Part shown: one piece after another, positions 44,778 through 57,519 of the stretch | Numbering within the stretch: the first letter of the stretch is position 1 | How the letters are laid out: each line of letters opens with the position of its first letter | Source: Bromus sterilis | Taxonomy: Eukaryota; Streptophyta; Magnoliopsida; Poales; Poaceae | Length of the DNA stretch: 64,000 bases | Assembly (NCBI GenBank): GCA_950022295.1 | Contig: OX465598.1 | Span: 300,960,001 to 301,024,000 of the forward strand | Direction: 5' to 3' | Notes under the pieces: model-generated | Databases searched by the model: none | Seen by the model: the letters and a program-made list of their open reading frames with translations, nothing else | Told to the model about the DNA's origin: nothing | Made by a program: the position numbers and the translations under genes

Positions 44778-44907
44778 TGATGTATGAGGAGATGATAGTG
44801 ATTTCTCCCCCTTCGTTGGTAAACCCCAAGTGGAAGGTGTGATGTAGCACATAAGCAAATTTCCCTCAGTAAAGATACCAAGGTGTGTCTCCAGTAGGAC
44901 TCCAGAG
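44778..44907 (-). repeat. 5' LTR of element C, part left of copia E
   Basis: It begins TGATGTATGAGG next to the primer site and matches the start of the 3' LTR at 39897. It is cut by copia E after CCAGAG, and the LTR continues at 53210. Confidence 0.92.
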
Positions 44908-46657
44908 TGTTGGATATATGCTCTAGAGGCAAATAATATATGATTATTCCAATATATCTAAGCAAGTTCATAACCAGTTTCATACCGTGCTAGAACTGTG
45001 TCAGTGAAACAATGATGCATGTGTGGTATAGAAACCCCCAGAGTCCCTAGTTAGCCTCTACATCGATAACTAGTTCATGGTCAACATGATGATCGTGGTT
45101 TCGCGATCATGGACAATTAAGTCTCTTGACTATGAGGTCACCTCACTGGTTAAGTGACGTGATGAACATTACCCAAAGTAAGCATTACATCATGATCAAA
45201 TCTTATGAAGGTTCAGTGTTGTAATTACAGAACGTGGTAGACCGTTCCTTTGACCGTGAGTACGTGCATAATTACTAACTTCCCGGATGCTTTGACTTAC
45301 ATCCCACCACCTGACTGAAATATGCGGGTCATAACGATTGTATATTAGGTATTTCGTGGAGATATGTTGAGGAGTATTGTTACAAGAGCGGGATTTGTAA
45401 ATCCATATAATGGATAGATACTCGGGGCCCACTCGGTGAGATTCCATCCATAAAGCTGCAGCGTGTGACTAGGTCACGAGGATGAATATCACGGGAACGA
45501 GTGAATGAGGATTAGTTCGGAACGAGGTTGAACCAGACATAGGATGTCATTGATCAAATCTCGGAACAATCCAGTATCGCTGACAAAGGGAATGCTATAC
45601 GGCGTAAGGTCCAATCGGTGTTTGATATCCGGAATGCACAGGGGTCATTATGGGCATCCAGGTCCCGCTGATGATCATTGACCGTATCCTCATCTCGGTC
45701 ATGACTGGAGTGTTCTCGGACCGTAGGGTAACACACTTAAGGGCTCGATGAAATCGGAGATCTTTTCGGAACCATCGGAGTAACTAGAGAATAAAGGAAA
45801 CAATATCGGAGAAGTACCGTGTTGAACCGAAACAAGTTCGGAGTGAACCGGAAGGTGTTCCGGAGCACCGGGAGATGGAGTATTATGTTTTAGTTATTAA
45901 TTAATTGAATTAAAAATTAAAATCATTTTATTTCTAATTAATATGTGCAATGGGCCTTAGTGGAGAAAAAGGCCCATCAGGGGAAATAAAAGGGAAAAAG
46001 AAAAAAGAAAAGAGGGGGGAGGCGCCATGGGCCCTAGGGCCCATCAGGGGTGCGCCCCCTCCCCCCCTTGGCCGGCCACCCCCTTAGCAAAGGGACTTTA
46101 GTCCCACATTGCTAAGGGAGAGGGGTTGACTCCCTCCCCTCTGCCTATATATAGATGGGCAGGGTGCACATATTTAATACACAGAAATTCGTGAGAAAAT
46201 AAATATTACTCCGAATTGAGATCGGATTTCTCCGGTCTTCTCCCCTCCCTTGTATCTTTCACGGTGGGCTCCCTAGTGTGAGCCTATAGTGGAATTGAGG
46301 CTTCTCTGCTAGAATCGGAGGCCTTCGTGCTGCCGAAGCTCCGTCCGGAGGTCTGCTTCCGCCACCTCCGCTGGATCGGAGAACGGAGGTCGTCATCGAG
46401 TCCCGTATGTGTGCGAGTACTACGAGGTGCTACACGTGTGGCACTACACCCATCCGGGTGCTCAACACAGCCAGGGGGCTGTGAAACTTGATCGTCTACA
46501 TCAACCACGTTTGCGGGAACGTTTCCCGCGCAACGGACTACACCCCGAGGTATGTTATTTCCGCACTACTTTCCGTTACGGTAATACGGCTAGCTAGATC
46601 TTGGGTTATGGGAACGCTAGTTAGAAAAATTTGTGTTTTCTGCTACGAACCCCAACA
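44908..46657 (+). repeat. 5' LTR of copia E (1,750 bp)
   Basis: Begins TGTTGGATATATGCTCTAGA and ends CGAACCCCAACA. A TATATATAG box near 46145 followed by a GC-poor stretch and ACACAGAAATTCGTGAG is a plausible promoter and transcription start, present in both LTRs. Confidence 0.92.
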
Positions 46658-46658
46658 G

Positions 46659-46671
46659 TGGTATCATGAGC
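46659..46671 (+). other. Primer binding site of copia E
   Basis: TGGTATCATGAGC starts one base after the LTR. It resembles the tRNA-Met site TGGTATCAGAGC, with an altered 3' half. Confidence 0.75.
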
Positions 46672-47729
46672 TAGGTCTATGCTTAGTATTACTGTACGGA
46701 TAGAACACATCGGGGATGTGGGCGTTGATTGTATGATTGTTACCCTCCCACGTGTACTTGTTCACATCTGCGGCATTGTTTGATGAAGCGGCCCCCGACC
46801 GATTTTACGCGTACACTCACGCGAGACTGGTTCCACGCTTGACATACGGCTTGTACCGTATAAAGTGGCTGGGGGGGTGTCTGTCTCTCTACTTTAGCGG
46901 ATGTGGCATTTGCAACGGAGGACCCCGTGCGGGGTGTAATAGAGACAATCGTATGGTTGACGTTGTGGTTGACTCGTAGGTTAAAACATGTTTAACTATG
47001 AAATCCCTAGCAGCCACGTAAAACTTGCAATATACAACTAGACCGTCTAAACCTTGTATTGCTAAGTGGGGGCTATCGTTCGTTTGTTTGTGATGTAGTG
47101 ATAGCTTTGCTATGTGTTACTAGTAAGTAGTAATCGTCATCATAAAACAAACTAAAATGGAGACACTGTAGAATTAGTGTTGCCATAGCTCAGACATCTT
47201 AAAACTTGCTAGTATAGGATATACGACGGTAGCATGTGATAAGATGATCCCTTAACAAAGCCAAACACAAGTATTCTACCGAAGTGTGCACCGCCTGGAA
47301 GGTTCTCCCATATGGCTTGATGCTCCGTACATATCGGAGTTGTCCTACATATTAAATGGAGTTCGCATGAGGTTGGGTTCGGCAAGCCTGGCATATGCAA
47401 ATATGGCCTTGCTGAGCAGCATATAACATGGAGGTTAATTTGGCGAGCCTAGCATATGCAGATATGGCCTCGGAATACTAGAGATCGAAAGATCGAGCAT
47501 GAGTCACAGTACATATAAGATAATGTGATCGCACAAGTTGTTGTCTACCTTTGAAACTGACCCGTCGGCCGTGTGATATTCGAGGTCGGGCAGTGAATCT
47601 GGATCATGTAATCACCAAAACGTCCTAGGGATGAAATGTTTTAGTGCGAGCTCATTTATAATATGATTATATGAACTCATTGTTGTGAACTAGTCTTAAT
47701 TGTGTTCCTTGCAATTATGTTTGTAGAAA

Positions 47730-48419
47730 ATGGATAATACCCAATACCTTGAAATGGTTTCCTTCTTACATGGTGAAAGACTTAAAGAAAATGGGTCAAA
47801 CTTCGTTAGTTGGTACTTACGCCTTAGTGCCGTGCTCAAGAGAATCAACCTTTCATTCTTAACTAAAAAGCATGTGGGAAACCCTCCAGCAAACGACATG
47901 GATGCACAAGCGGCGATTGATTATCAGTATCGTCGAAGGACATATGCCATAGCGAAGGGTATCATAGAAACCAGCATTCCGCAACCTTTGCGTGAGGAGT
48001 ATGCTGATTTGGATACATATGATATGATCGATGAGCTGAAGTCATCAAACTTGCATCAGTTTAGAGTTGCCAGATTTGAGTTAGAAAGTGAGTTTCTCTC
48101 TACAAAGATGGAAGAAGGCTCTTGCCTGAAGGCACACTTGGCCAAGATGCATGAGATACATCTGAGCCTCGTAGATGACTTTGACTATGAGACCACACAT
48201 GAGTCTGCGATATACACGGTGTTACACTCGCTTCCACCGAGCTATACAGACCATGTCCATGGCTATGTCGGCAGAGGTGAAAGCCTCGAGTTCTCTGACT
48301 TCATGGATAGACTTCAGTACCTGGAGGTTGAACCCATTGAAGGAGAAGTCGTTGATGGAGAAGGTATATACTTGATATACTTTATAAATGTTTATTCCCT
48401 TATACAACATTTGCAGTAA
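47730..48419 (+). CDS. Copia gag (element E)
   Basis: A 229-codon ATG-started frame about 1.07 kb after the 5' LTR. It carries copia gag features in order: NFVSWYLRLSAVLKRINLSF near residue 25, LDTYDMIDELKS near 96, a helical region to KMEEGSCLKAHLAKMHEI near 130, and LHSLPPSYTDHV near 170. The protein would build the virus-like particle of the retrotransposon. The last 15 or so residues look like intron read-through: a GT at 48364 and an AG ending at 48456 would remove 93 bases and add a short different tail. No zinc knuckle or protease follows. The frame itself has no stops, so it may still be translated. Confidence 0.82.
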   Translation: MDNTQYLEMVSFLHGERLKENGSNFVSWYLRLSAVLKRINLSFLTKKHVGNPPANDMDAQAAIDYQYRRRTYAIAKGIIETSIPQPLREEYADLDTYDMIDELKSSNLHQFRVARFELESEFLSTKMEEGSCLKAHLAKMHEIHLSLVDDFDYETTHESAIYTVLHSLPPSYTDHVHGYVGRGESLEFSDFMDRLQYLEVEPIEGEVVDGEGIYLIYFINVYSLIQHLQ

Positions 48420-51400
48420 ATGAGTATCTGATACTTATTCTATTTTATGAAAACAGGACCTGCCGTTGCATGGACGGGAAGAGGTGAAATCGAGGATTGA
48501 TGGATATCAAGTCAGTTGATGGCCAGTATGGATTCCACCGAGACATCTATCATAGGAGATACTTAGAGTATTAGATAAATCTTATGTAATCATTATAGTA
48601 TGAACACTTAGTTGTGTGTCTTGCATATCGCGAGACAAAGTTATTCATGTAATGAGACAAGTCAGTTGTTCCATCTTTATGAATAAAAGAGTGATTATAC
48701 TTTGATTACGTCTTGATTTATGATATGATAGAAAGCATTTATAATACTACTATTATAGTCAAGAAATATTCAATGTTTAATGATAAAGTTGTCTTTATTA
48801 TAACAAGTCAAAGATTTGATTGCATGAGGTGACTTCATAACTGATGAATTCATTAAATGTATGATCTATTAACTTGTGAGTTCATTATCGAATGAAAAAT
48901 CATAACTTGATTGCATGAGATGGATTAGATACACGATCTATGAACCTCTGCAATAAATATAACCATGACAAGGTTCTAGCAAGTAGAACTTGTACCAATC
49001 ATTATACATAAATGATGTACTAAATGGGCACGTGAGTTATCATTAAAGACTTCATATGATTAATTGAAAGTTGTATTCAATTGAGATCATAAAACTGAGA
49101 TTCAGGAATCACAGTGAGAAGTGAGAATACAAGGATACATATCACTACGCTACGATCCGAAGTGATAAGTATTGACATTGACATAATGGGAGACTTGTGG
49201 AAGTTGTACCACAAACTACGATGGAAGTTGAAAGTACTAGACTACTTAAACCATTCGTAGTCATACTAAACCGTAGTATGGTCTAAACGTTCTTTCCCCT
49301 AGCACTATAGTTATTGTCGAATAAGGTTGTTTAAATCATTAAGTTAAAACACCCACTTCATGATTAGGAAACCATCCTGAATCTAATGAGACATGATAGC
49401 TCCATAACTGATGGTGTTATAAGGTTTCTTAAAAGAAAGAATTTCTTTGTAATAAAACTACAAGCAATTGAAATTACATATTCTCCCCGAATAGCAAAAT
49501 GTGTGTTGCTTAATTGGTAATACGAGAAAAGTCTCTCGACACGGATCCAATGGGAGATAATGGAAACTTTGACCAGGGTATTGGACCTTGCCTTCAGAAT
49601 ATCAGAGTATTGCAACGGAAGCATGTTCCGCTGTAATGACGCTATATAAGGAAGGATATGCCAAAGATGATAGATCTTGGTATATGAGTTGAAGCCATTG
49701 TTGAATTTAGAAGGTTGTCATGAATACGTTCTGTACAGAACAATCATCATGAGTCTTCTTAATAAAACAATAGGGAATAACATTGCTTGAAGACACAAAG
49801 GAATGATGGTAGCCTAGAACACGAGGATAAATGAAATAATATTGAATTACATATAGGATGGCTCACATCATGTGAAATAAATCGGTTATTTCAAATTCTT
49901 GACAAACTGGAGAGTTATTGAGAATAATATAATGGCCATAAGGCATTATTTTGGTTATGACCAAAATTCAATGGTGATTGACTACGGAAACGTAGGAATG
50001 CTTTAGTCAATAAAATATTTCATTTACACTACAATGGAGCATAGCCTGAAATTGCATCTCAGTCAAATTTTGGATTTGAAAGAGAATTGCAATGGGCATG
50101 ACGAAGGTTACTTCGTTAAAAGTATGGACTATAGTACCTCAAGACAGGAACCCTCAACCTTGATTTGATCAAGTGATTTTGTGATGACCAAAATATTGAG
50201 TGGGCCTGCAGTTTCATGAAACTGAGTGGGAGCTTTGAAGACTTCCCGGAAACTTGGAATGCAGAGGGCATTTTCTGAGTGGGAGCTTTGGAAGCATTTG
50301 TCATTATGTGAGACATAGTGAAACAATAAAATGACTTGATGAAAGCTGAACCACAAATATATAAGTATATGATGGATATATTTGAGTGGGAGCATGATCA
50401 TTGTCTCAAACATATATGCATTGATATGTGTGAAGAATGATCTCATATGTATATATATGGATATGCATTGATTGTGTATATAGAGAATCGTCTTATATAC
50501 ATATGTGCATTATGATATATATAGAGCATAAGGCAAATAAAATACAAGATTGCAAGAATCTTCTTTTATGTGAAATACCAACACATTACACGTTGAAATC
50601 TATATGAGTAGATTAAGATACGGATAATGAAACGAAGTGAAGGTTGGAATAATCTTCTAAGACAAGAAACAGGTTCTTGTGGCTAGAAATTATATAATGG
50701 ATGAAATCCAAATATCACAAGCAATGTCTTGATGGAAGAATAGAGATGCACCATGTACTGGACATGTGATCTTATATGTTCTTGACATAGGATTCTACCA
50801 TATAACATGCATTGTGAATCCAACAACAGAATGACTCAAAAGTTCTTGGAAGAAGAACAGATTCCGATGTGCTTTAGGAGTAAAACACAAAATCTGAATA
50901 AAGTCCATGATTTCAGTATATGAGGAATACTGAGGACTGTACTTTAAAATATAGAGAGGATAATAGACTTGAATGTAATGCAAGATTACAATTGCAAGCC
51001 ATATTATGGGTCTATATGGAATTAGAGACATCACCAAAGACATGAAAGAAATGTGAGAAAAATTCACGGCACTACAAACATAATACTACTTAAGAAAGTA
51101 GACGTATGGATAAAAGTTTAGCGTTAGAAGTATTGGACTTCTGGTTGAGTGTATTTCCCAGTATATATGACTAAGGATGAGTCTTCTAAAGACTGAACCA
51201 AGAGATCATTGGAGGATACTGTGAAATAATAGTCTCACTCTCCCGCGAAACTTATATCCAACCATTATATGATAATTAGTGGTATGTCAAAAGAGCTTTT
51301 GACCTGTACCAGTTGCAAAGGAAACATACGAATCTGAATTGGTGCAGTTCGTTGACGAACCCTCTTCCATGGGCATGCATGATCAATGAACACTTATGTG

Positions 51401-51463
51401 ATAAGATGATTATGATCGGAAAAATGCGGCTAGATTATTAGCACTCTAGTGCAAGTGGGAGAC
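48420..51463 (+). other. Noncoding interior of copia E
   Basis: About 3 kb of AT-rich sequence without domains. GAGTGGGAGC recurs three times (about 50202, 50277 and 50384), and the first two share longer context (TGAGTGGGAGCTTTG). The same phrase lies in reverse-transcriptase regions of grass copia elements, so this may be scrambled pol. The polypurine-like GCAAGTGGGAGA precedes the 3' LTR. Confidence 0.55.
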
Positions 51464-53204
51464 TGTTGGATATATGCTCTAGAGGCAAATAATATATGAT
51501 TATTCCAATATATCTAAGCAAGTTCATAACCAGTTTCATACCGTGCTAGAACTGTGTCAGTGAAACAATGATGCAGGTGTGGTATAGAAACCCCCAGAGT
51601 TCCTAGTTAGCCTCTACATCGATAACTAGTTCATGGTCAACATGATGATCGTGTTTTCGCGATCATGGACAATTAAGTCTCTTGACTATGAGGTCACCTC
51701 ACTGGTTAAGTGACGTGATGAACATTACCCAAAGTAAGCATTACAGCATGATCAAATCTTATGAAGGTTCAGTGTTGTAATTACAGAACGTGGTAGACCG
51801 TTCCTTTGACCGTGAGTACGTGCATAATTAGTATCTTCCAGGATGCTTTGACTTACATCCGACCACCTGACTGAAATATGCGGGTCATAATGGTTGTATC
51901 TTAGGTATTCCGTGGAGATATGTTGAGGAGTATTGTTACAAGAGCGGGATTTGTCAATCCATATAATGGATAGATACTCGGGGCCCACTCGGTGAGATTC
52001 CATCCATAAAGCTGCAGCGTGTGACTAGGTCACGGGGATGAATATCACGGGAACGAGTGAATGAGGATTAGTTCGGAACGAGGTTGAACCAGACATAGGA
52101 TGTCATTGATCGAATCTCGGAACAATCCAGTATCGCTGACAAAGGGAATGCTATACGACGTAAGGTCCAATCGGTGTTTGATATCCGGAATGCACAGGGG
52201 TCATTATGGGCATCCAGGTCCCGCTGAGGATCATTGACCGTAGCCTCATCTCGGTCATGACTGTAGTGTTCTCAGACCGTAGGTTAACACACTTAAGGGC
52301 TCGATGAAATCGGAGATCTTTTCGGAACCATCGGAGTAACCAAAGAATAAAGGAAACAATATCGGAGAAGTACCGTGTTGAACCGAAACAAGTTCGGAGT
52401 GAACCGGAAGGTGTTCCGGAGCACCGGGAGATGGAATATTATGTTTTAGTTATTAATTAATTTAATTAATAATTAAAATCATTTTATTTCTAATTAATAT
52501 GTGCAATGGGCCTTAGTGGAGAAAAAGACCCATTAGGGGAAATAAAAGGGAAAAAGAAAAAAGAAACGAGGGGGGAGGCGCCATGGGCCCTAGGGCCCAT
52601 GAGGGGTGCGCCCCCTCCCCCCCTTGGCCGGCCACCCCCTTAGCAAAGGTACTTGAGTCTCACATTGCTAAGGGAGAGGGGTTGACTCCCTCCCCTCTGC
52701 GTATATATAGATGGGAAGGGTGCACATATTTAATACACAGAAATTCGTGAGAAAATAAATATTACTCCGAATTGAGATCGGATTTCTCCGGTCTTCTCCC
52801 CTCCCTTGTCTATTTCACGGTGGGCTCCCTAGTGTGAGCCTATAGTGGAATTGAGGCTTCTCTGCTAGAATCGGAGGCCGTCGTGCTGCCGAAGCTCCGT
52901 CCGGAGGTCTGCTTCCGCTGGATCGGAGAACGGAGGTCGTCATCGAGTCTCGTATGTGTGCGAGTACTACGAGGTGCTACACGTGTGGCACTACACCCAT
53001 CCGGGTGCTCAACACAGCCAGGGGGCTGTGAAACTTGATCGCCTACATCAACCACGTTTGCGAGAACGTTTCCCGCGCAACGTACTACACCCCGAGGTAT
53101 GTTATTTCCGCACTACTTTCTGTTACGGTAATACGGCTAGCTAGATCTTGGGTTATGGGAACGCTAGTTAGAAAAATTTGTGTTTTCTGCTGCGAACCCC
53201 AACA
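51464..53204 (+). repeat. 3' LTR of copia E (1,741 bp)
   Basis: Collinear with the 5' LTR, ending GCGAACCCCAACA, with scattered substitutions and small indels such as a 9-base difference in the CTGCTTCCGCCACCTCCGCT stretch near 46350. Confidence 0.92.
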
Positions 53205-53209
53205 CGGAG

Positions 53210-54720
53210 ATGATAAGTAGGTGTCAGCGGCGCAACTGACGCGGACCTGCACACAGACACAAATAACTTTGTTACCAACGAAGTTCAAAGAGGTTGTAAA
53301 TCTCTCCGGTCTTTTTGTTCACAAAGGATCAAACACAAGGGATAATGATAGCAACTGAAAGTAAAAGCAGAAAAGTAAATGAGCGTGGAAACAGTAATGA
53401 GGATATGGACCGGGATACGTGATGTTCACTAGTGATGTCTCTCTCCCAAAAGACGATAAAACTGCTGTGCGAGGTGAACAAATTACAGAAGGGCAATTGA
53501 CAGGATTATGAACGCACCGCAATGCTAACTATGCTACAAAAGAATGGAAGAGGCTCAAAAGCATGGGCAGAACGCCAAAATAAGTAGACCGAAATCCAAC
53601 TGCATCTACTACTAATCATCCACCTTGAGATATCTATCCAGAACATCTCGCTGGTATTAAGTTGCGAGCCCCACCCAAAGTGTAAACCCAAAGCAACAGA
53701 CAACTGCATTAAAAAGCACTTTGCGTAAAGTAAACAATCCTTGCAACCGCGGTTACAAGAACCGTTGTTTTCCCCCTTGTGGCAACAACACATCCCCTAG
53801 ACTCATGTTTCTGTCACTCAAGCGTGTCATCAGGGGGCATGAACCCACAATCGAGCATAACGTTCCCTCTTGGGGTTACTACCTACTACTTGGCCAAAGC
53901 AATAAACAGCAACGGAGAACATGCAAGAATTACTTAAGAACAAAAATATAAGAGATAAGAACCAAATATATTACTCAATCACAATCTGAACATAGTCTCA
54001 TAATCCATCAGATCCCATTAAACTCAGCATAGCAACATAAAAAAGATTACAAAAGTGCCTCGATCATGTAGGGCAGCTCACGAGGTCTAAACCATGAAGA
54101 ACAAAGAGGGGAGGAGAACATCACATAGCTACTGATCACGGACCCATGGTCCAAAGGAAACTACTCCCGAGACATCAGGGAAGCATCCATGGTGGAGAGG
54201 TACTCCTGGAGGTCGGCCCTCCCTCCGGCAGGGTGCCGGGAAGAGGTCTGCTGGTCTCCCGATCTCGGAAGCGCGGCGGCGGCGGAACAGAGGCGAGATC
54301 GTGAAAAAGGGTTCTGTCCTCGAGGGTTTCTCTTCACGGAGAATATATAGGCGAAGGGGGGGCAGCAAGGGGGGCCACCAGAGGTCCAGGCGCCCCCCTG
54401 GCGCGGCCAGCCCCTGGGGCGCGCCACCAGGGCGCCTCGGCCCCTTGTGGTGGCCCTCTGGCCCCACTCAGGTTCTTTCGGAAGGTTCTTCTGCGCTGAT
54501 TTTTTATCTGATTTTTCCCGAATTTTTGGAGCACTTTTTATAAGGGGGAAAACTGAAATAGAAAAACAGCAGAAAACAGGAACTGGCACTGTGGTGCACT
54601 GAGTTAATAGGTTAGTCGAAATATGATCAAAAGCGTATGAAATTGTATCTAGATCATAGCAATATCACACAAAACATGCATGGAGCGAGAAGAAATTATA
54701 GATACGTTTTGGACGTATCA
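53210..54720 (-). repeat. 5' LTR of element C, part right of copia E
   Basis: It resumes with ATGATAAGTAGGTGTCAGCG and runs to GATACGTTTTGGACGTATCA. In element orientation this includes the LTR start TGATACG and a GC-rich segment (54350-54470). It joins the piece at 44778-44907 to give a full LTR of about 1.64 kb. Confidence 0.92.
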
Positions 54721-56100
54721 TTTACAAAGGATCAAAACACAGGGGACAATGATAATGATAGCAACTGAAAGTAAAAGCAGAAAAGTAAATGAGCGTGTAA
54801 ACAGTGATGAGAATATGGATCGGGGTCCCGTGATGTTCACTAGTGATGTCTCTCTCCCAAAAGACGATAAAAATGCTATGCAAGGTGAAAAAATTACAGA
54901 TGGGCAATTGACAGGATTATAAACGCACCGCAATGCTAACTATGTTACAAAGAAAGGAAGAGGCTCAAAAGCATGAGCAGTACGCCAAATAAGAAGACCA
55001 AAATCCAACTGCATCTACTACTAATCATCCACCTTGAGATATCTATCCAGAACATCTCACTGGTATTAAGTTGCGAGCCCCACCCAAAGTGTAAACCCAA
55101 AGAAACAGACAACTGCATTAAAAAGCACTTTTCGTAAAGTTAACAATCCTTGCAACCGCGGTTACAAGCACCGTTGTTTTCCCCCTTGTGGCAACAACAC
55201 ATCCCCTAGACTCATGTTTCTGTCACTCAAGCGTGTCATCAGGGGGCATGAACCCACAATCGAGCATAACGTTCCCTCTTGGAGTTACTACCTACTACTT
55301 GGCCAAAGCAATAAACAGCAATGGAGAACATGCAAGAATTACTTAGGAACAAAAATATAAAAGATAAGAACCAAATATATTACTCTATCACAATCTGAAC
55401 ATAATCTCATAATCCATCAGATCCCATCAAACTCAGCATAGCAACAGCAGAAAGATTGCATATGTGCCTCGATCATGTAGGGCGGCTCACGAGGTCTAAA
55501 CCAAGAAGAACAAAGAGGGGATGAGAACATCACATAGCTACTGATCACGGACCCATGGCCCAAAGAAAACTACTCACGGCAGGGTGCATGGTGGAGGGGA
55601 AGCTCCCGGAGGTCGATCCTCCCTCCGGCAGGGTGCCGGGAAGAAGTCTGCTGTCACTCCCGATCTTGGAAGCGCGGCAGCGACAGAACAGAGGCGAGAT
55701 CACGAAAAAGGGTTCTGTCCTCAGGGGTTTCGCGTCACGGGGAATAAATAGGCGATGGGGGGCGGCCAGGAGTCTAGGCGCCCCTGGCGCGGCCAGACCC
55801 TAGGCTGCGCAAGGTGGCCGCCTGGGTCCCTGGTGGTGGCCCCCGGCCCTCCTTCGGGGTTCCGAAAGCTTCCGTTGCGCTGATTTTTATCCGATTTTCC
55901 CGAATTTTTGGATCACTTTTAATATGGGGGAAACCTGGAATTGAAAACAGCAAAAAACTGGAACTGGCACTGTGGTGCACTTAGTTAATAAGTTAGTCCA
56001 AATATGATCAAAAGTGTATGAAAGTGTATCTAGATCATAGCAATATCACACAAACATGCATGGAGCAAGCAGAAATTATAGATACGTTTGGGACGTATCA
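54721..56100 (-). repeat. LTR 'B' (3' LTR), right part after insertion C
   Basis: Starts with the TTTAC duplication and continues the LTR B text (ACAAAGGATCAAAACACAGG) to GGGACGTATCA at 56100. It is followed by the internal tail ACATCCCCAAGCTTAATTCC, so this is a 3' LTR of a minus-strand element. Confidence 0.92.
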
Positions 56101-57519
56101 ACATCCCCAAGCTTAATTCCTGCTCGTCCTCGAGTAGGTAAATGATAATAAGCATAATTTCTGTGGTGACATGCTAGCAACCATATAAGAACTTTGAAAA
56201 GTAAAGCAATCAAGGTATGTGATTCAATTCAAGTCATAACATGCAAGAGTCTATATTAGCATTGAAACAAGCAACGAATAGGTGCAAGAGCTCTCGCTGT
56301 TCATGACTCGAATATCTCCAAATGGTGTTTGCGTGCAAGAAGGGGGATAGGGAATACGAGAAAAATGTATTTTTGTTGAGAACTCAATCTATTAAGGTTT
56401 CACACTTGGTCTTCTTTGGAATCTTATCTTGACTCATTCCCAGACCACTAGCCAGGTACAACTCAATTTGATCCGCTCCTTTTCGATATTTTGAGCACTC
56501 ATGCAATGGATGAGCGTAAGCACGAGAGTTGACACTTAGGATGGCAAAGAGAGAAATATGGTGGAGGAGGAAGACAAAAAGGTTGAGAAAGGCTCACATC
56601 AATGAGGACAATCATAGGCGAGAAGGCCAAATGATAGATATGATGTGAGGAGTAGGGATTGCCATGCAACGGATGCACATATGAGCTAAAAAGCTCTCCA
56701 ATGGAACTAGTGGGGTTGCATCTAACTTGCTCGCTCATGAAGACCTAGAGCTCTTTTGAGGAGGCTCATCCTTGGAATATGCAAGCCAAGTTCTATAGTG
56801 TGAAGGTCCCCACATAGCTATATGCATGAATGATCATATCTATGAAGTACAAGGATAAGAGGGAGTACTAGTGTGGATCTTTCAAAAGGATAGTAGTGTT
56901 TCCCTTTCTCTCTTTTTTTTCAATTTTTTTGTATTTTTTTGGTGGGCTCAATGACTCTTTCTATTTAACTCTCATTTGTCCTCTTTGGGATCTTTTATTT
57001 TGTCCACTTTGGGATCTTTTCCTCACTTAAGGGCAACACTCTAATTTACAAGAGGGTATAGAAGATCTTTCACACTTTACAAGGTACTCAAACATAATGA
57101 AGGTGTAGCTATCATGATGTATGCAATGCATGCCGCTGCCAGTGTAGCAGGAACATGTATGACATGAAGATCAAGTCATGAAGAGGTGGATGTTGCATGG
57201 TAATATATCTCGGAAAGGCTATGGAAATGCCTTGATAGGTAGGTATGGTGGTTGTTTTGAGGAAAGATATAAGGAGGTTTATGATGACATAACATATCAT
57301 GCCAAGGGTTTGGATGTACCGGCGAAGGTGGACGCCAACTCTCGGAGTGAGCAGAAGGCAATGCACGACACGGAAGAGGCTAGCAAATATGAGGAGGTGG
57401 AAGTGTGAACTTTCAATACTTACATTAGTCCAAAGAACTCATGCACTTATTATCGTTAACTCTCAATCTAATAAGGAGGTTCACAAAGATATGCTTGAAG
57501 AGCTACTGTTTCTCAAGCA
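56101..57519 (-). mobile_element. Interior of element B, with two deletions and no gag
   Basis: Collinear with the interior of C and D, but sequence corresponding to about 42370-43285 of C is missing at about 57488. Everything from the equivalent of 43321 of C through gag, primer site and the first part of the 5' LTR is missing at 57519. Junctions show short microhomologies (AAAGA and CAAG). A 76-codon antisense frame (57178-57408) is related to that in C. No coding capacity in the sense direction. Confidence 0.8.

Larger units (their letters stand above)
44908..53204 (+). mobile_element. Non-autonomous copia-type LTR retrotransposon 'E', 8.3 kb
   Basis: LTRs at 44908-46657 and 51464-53204 (TGTTGGATATATGC...CCCAACA) flank a tRNA-Met-like primer site and a gag gene. 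The flanking five bases are CAGAG (44903-44907) and CGGAG (53205-53209), a target duplication with one mismatch; other copies of the target LTR read CGGAG. LTR size and ends resemble the BARE/Angela/WIS group, but the family is not proven. Pol is absent: 3 kb between gag and the 3' LTR has no domain. By eye the LTRs differ at about 12 of the first 480 positions. Confidence 0.92.
39897..54720 (-). mobile_element. Athila-type non-autonomous gypsy element 'C', TSD TTTAC
   Basis: Element boundaries are TGATGTGCGAGG (39897) and GGGACGTATCA (54720), flanked by TTTAC at 39892-39896 and 54721-54725. In minus orientation the order is 5' LTR (54720 to 44778, split by copia E), tRNA-Asp primer site, gag, about 2.6 kb without coding capacity, and a truncated 3' LTR. 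No protease, reverse transcriptase or integrase is present. It therefore relied on an autonomous relative. Without E it measures about 6.5 kb. Confidence 0.92.

Noticed and set aside
46284..46979. Small frames within and after the 5' LTR of copia E
   Set aside because: Most recur in both LTRs and lack any domain, and the rest fall in the untranslated leader before gag.
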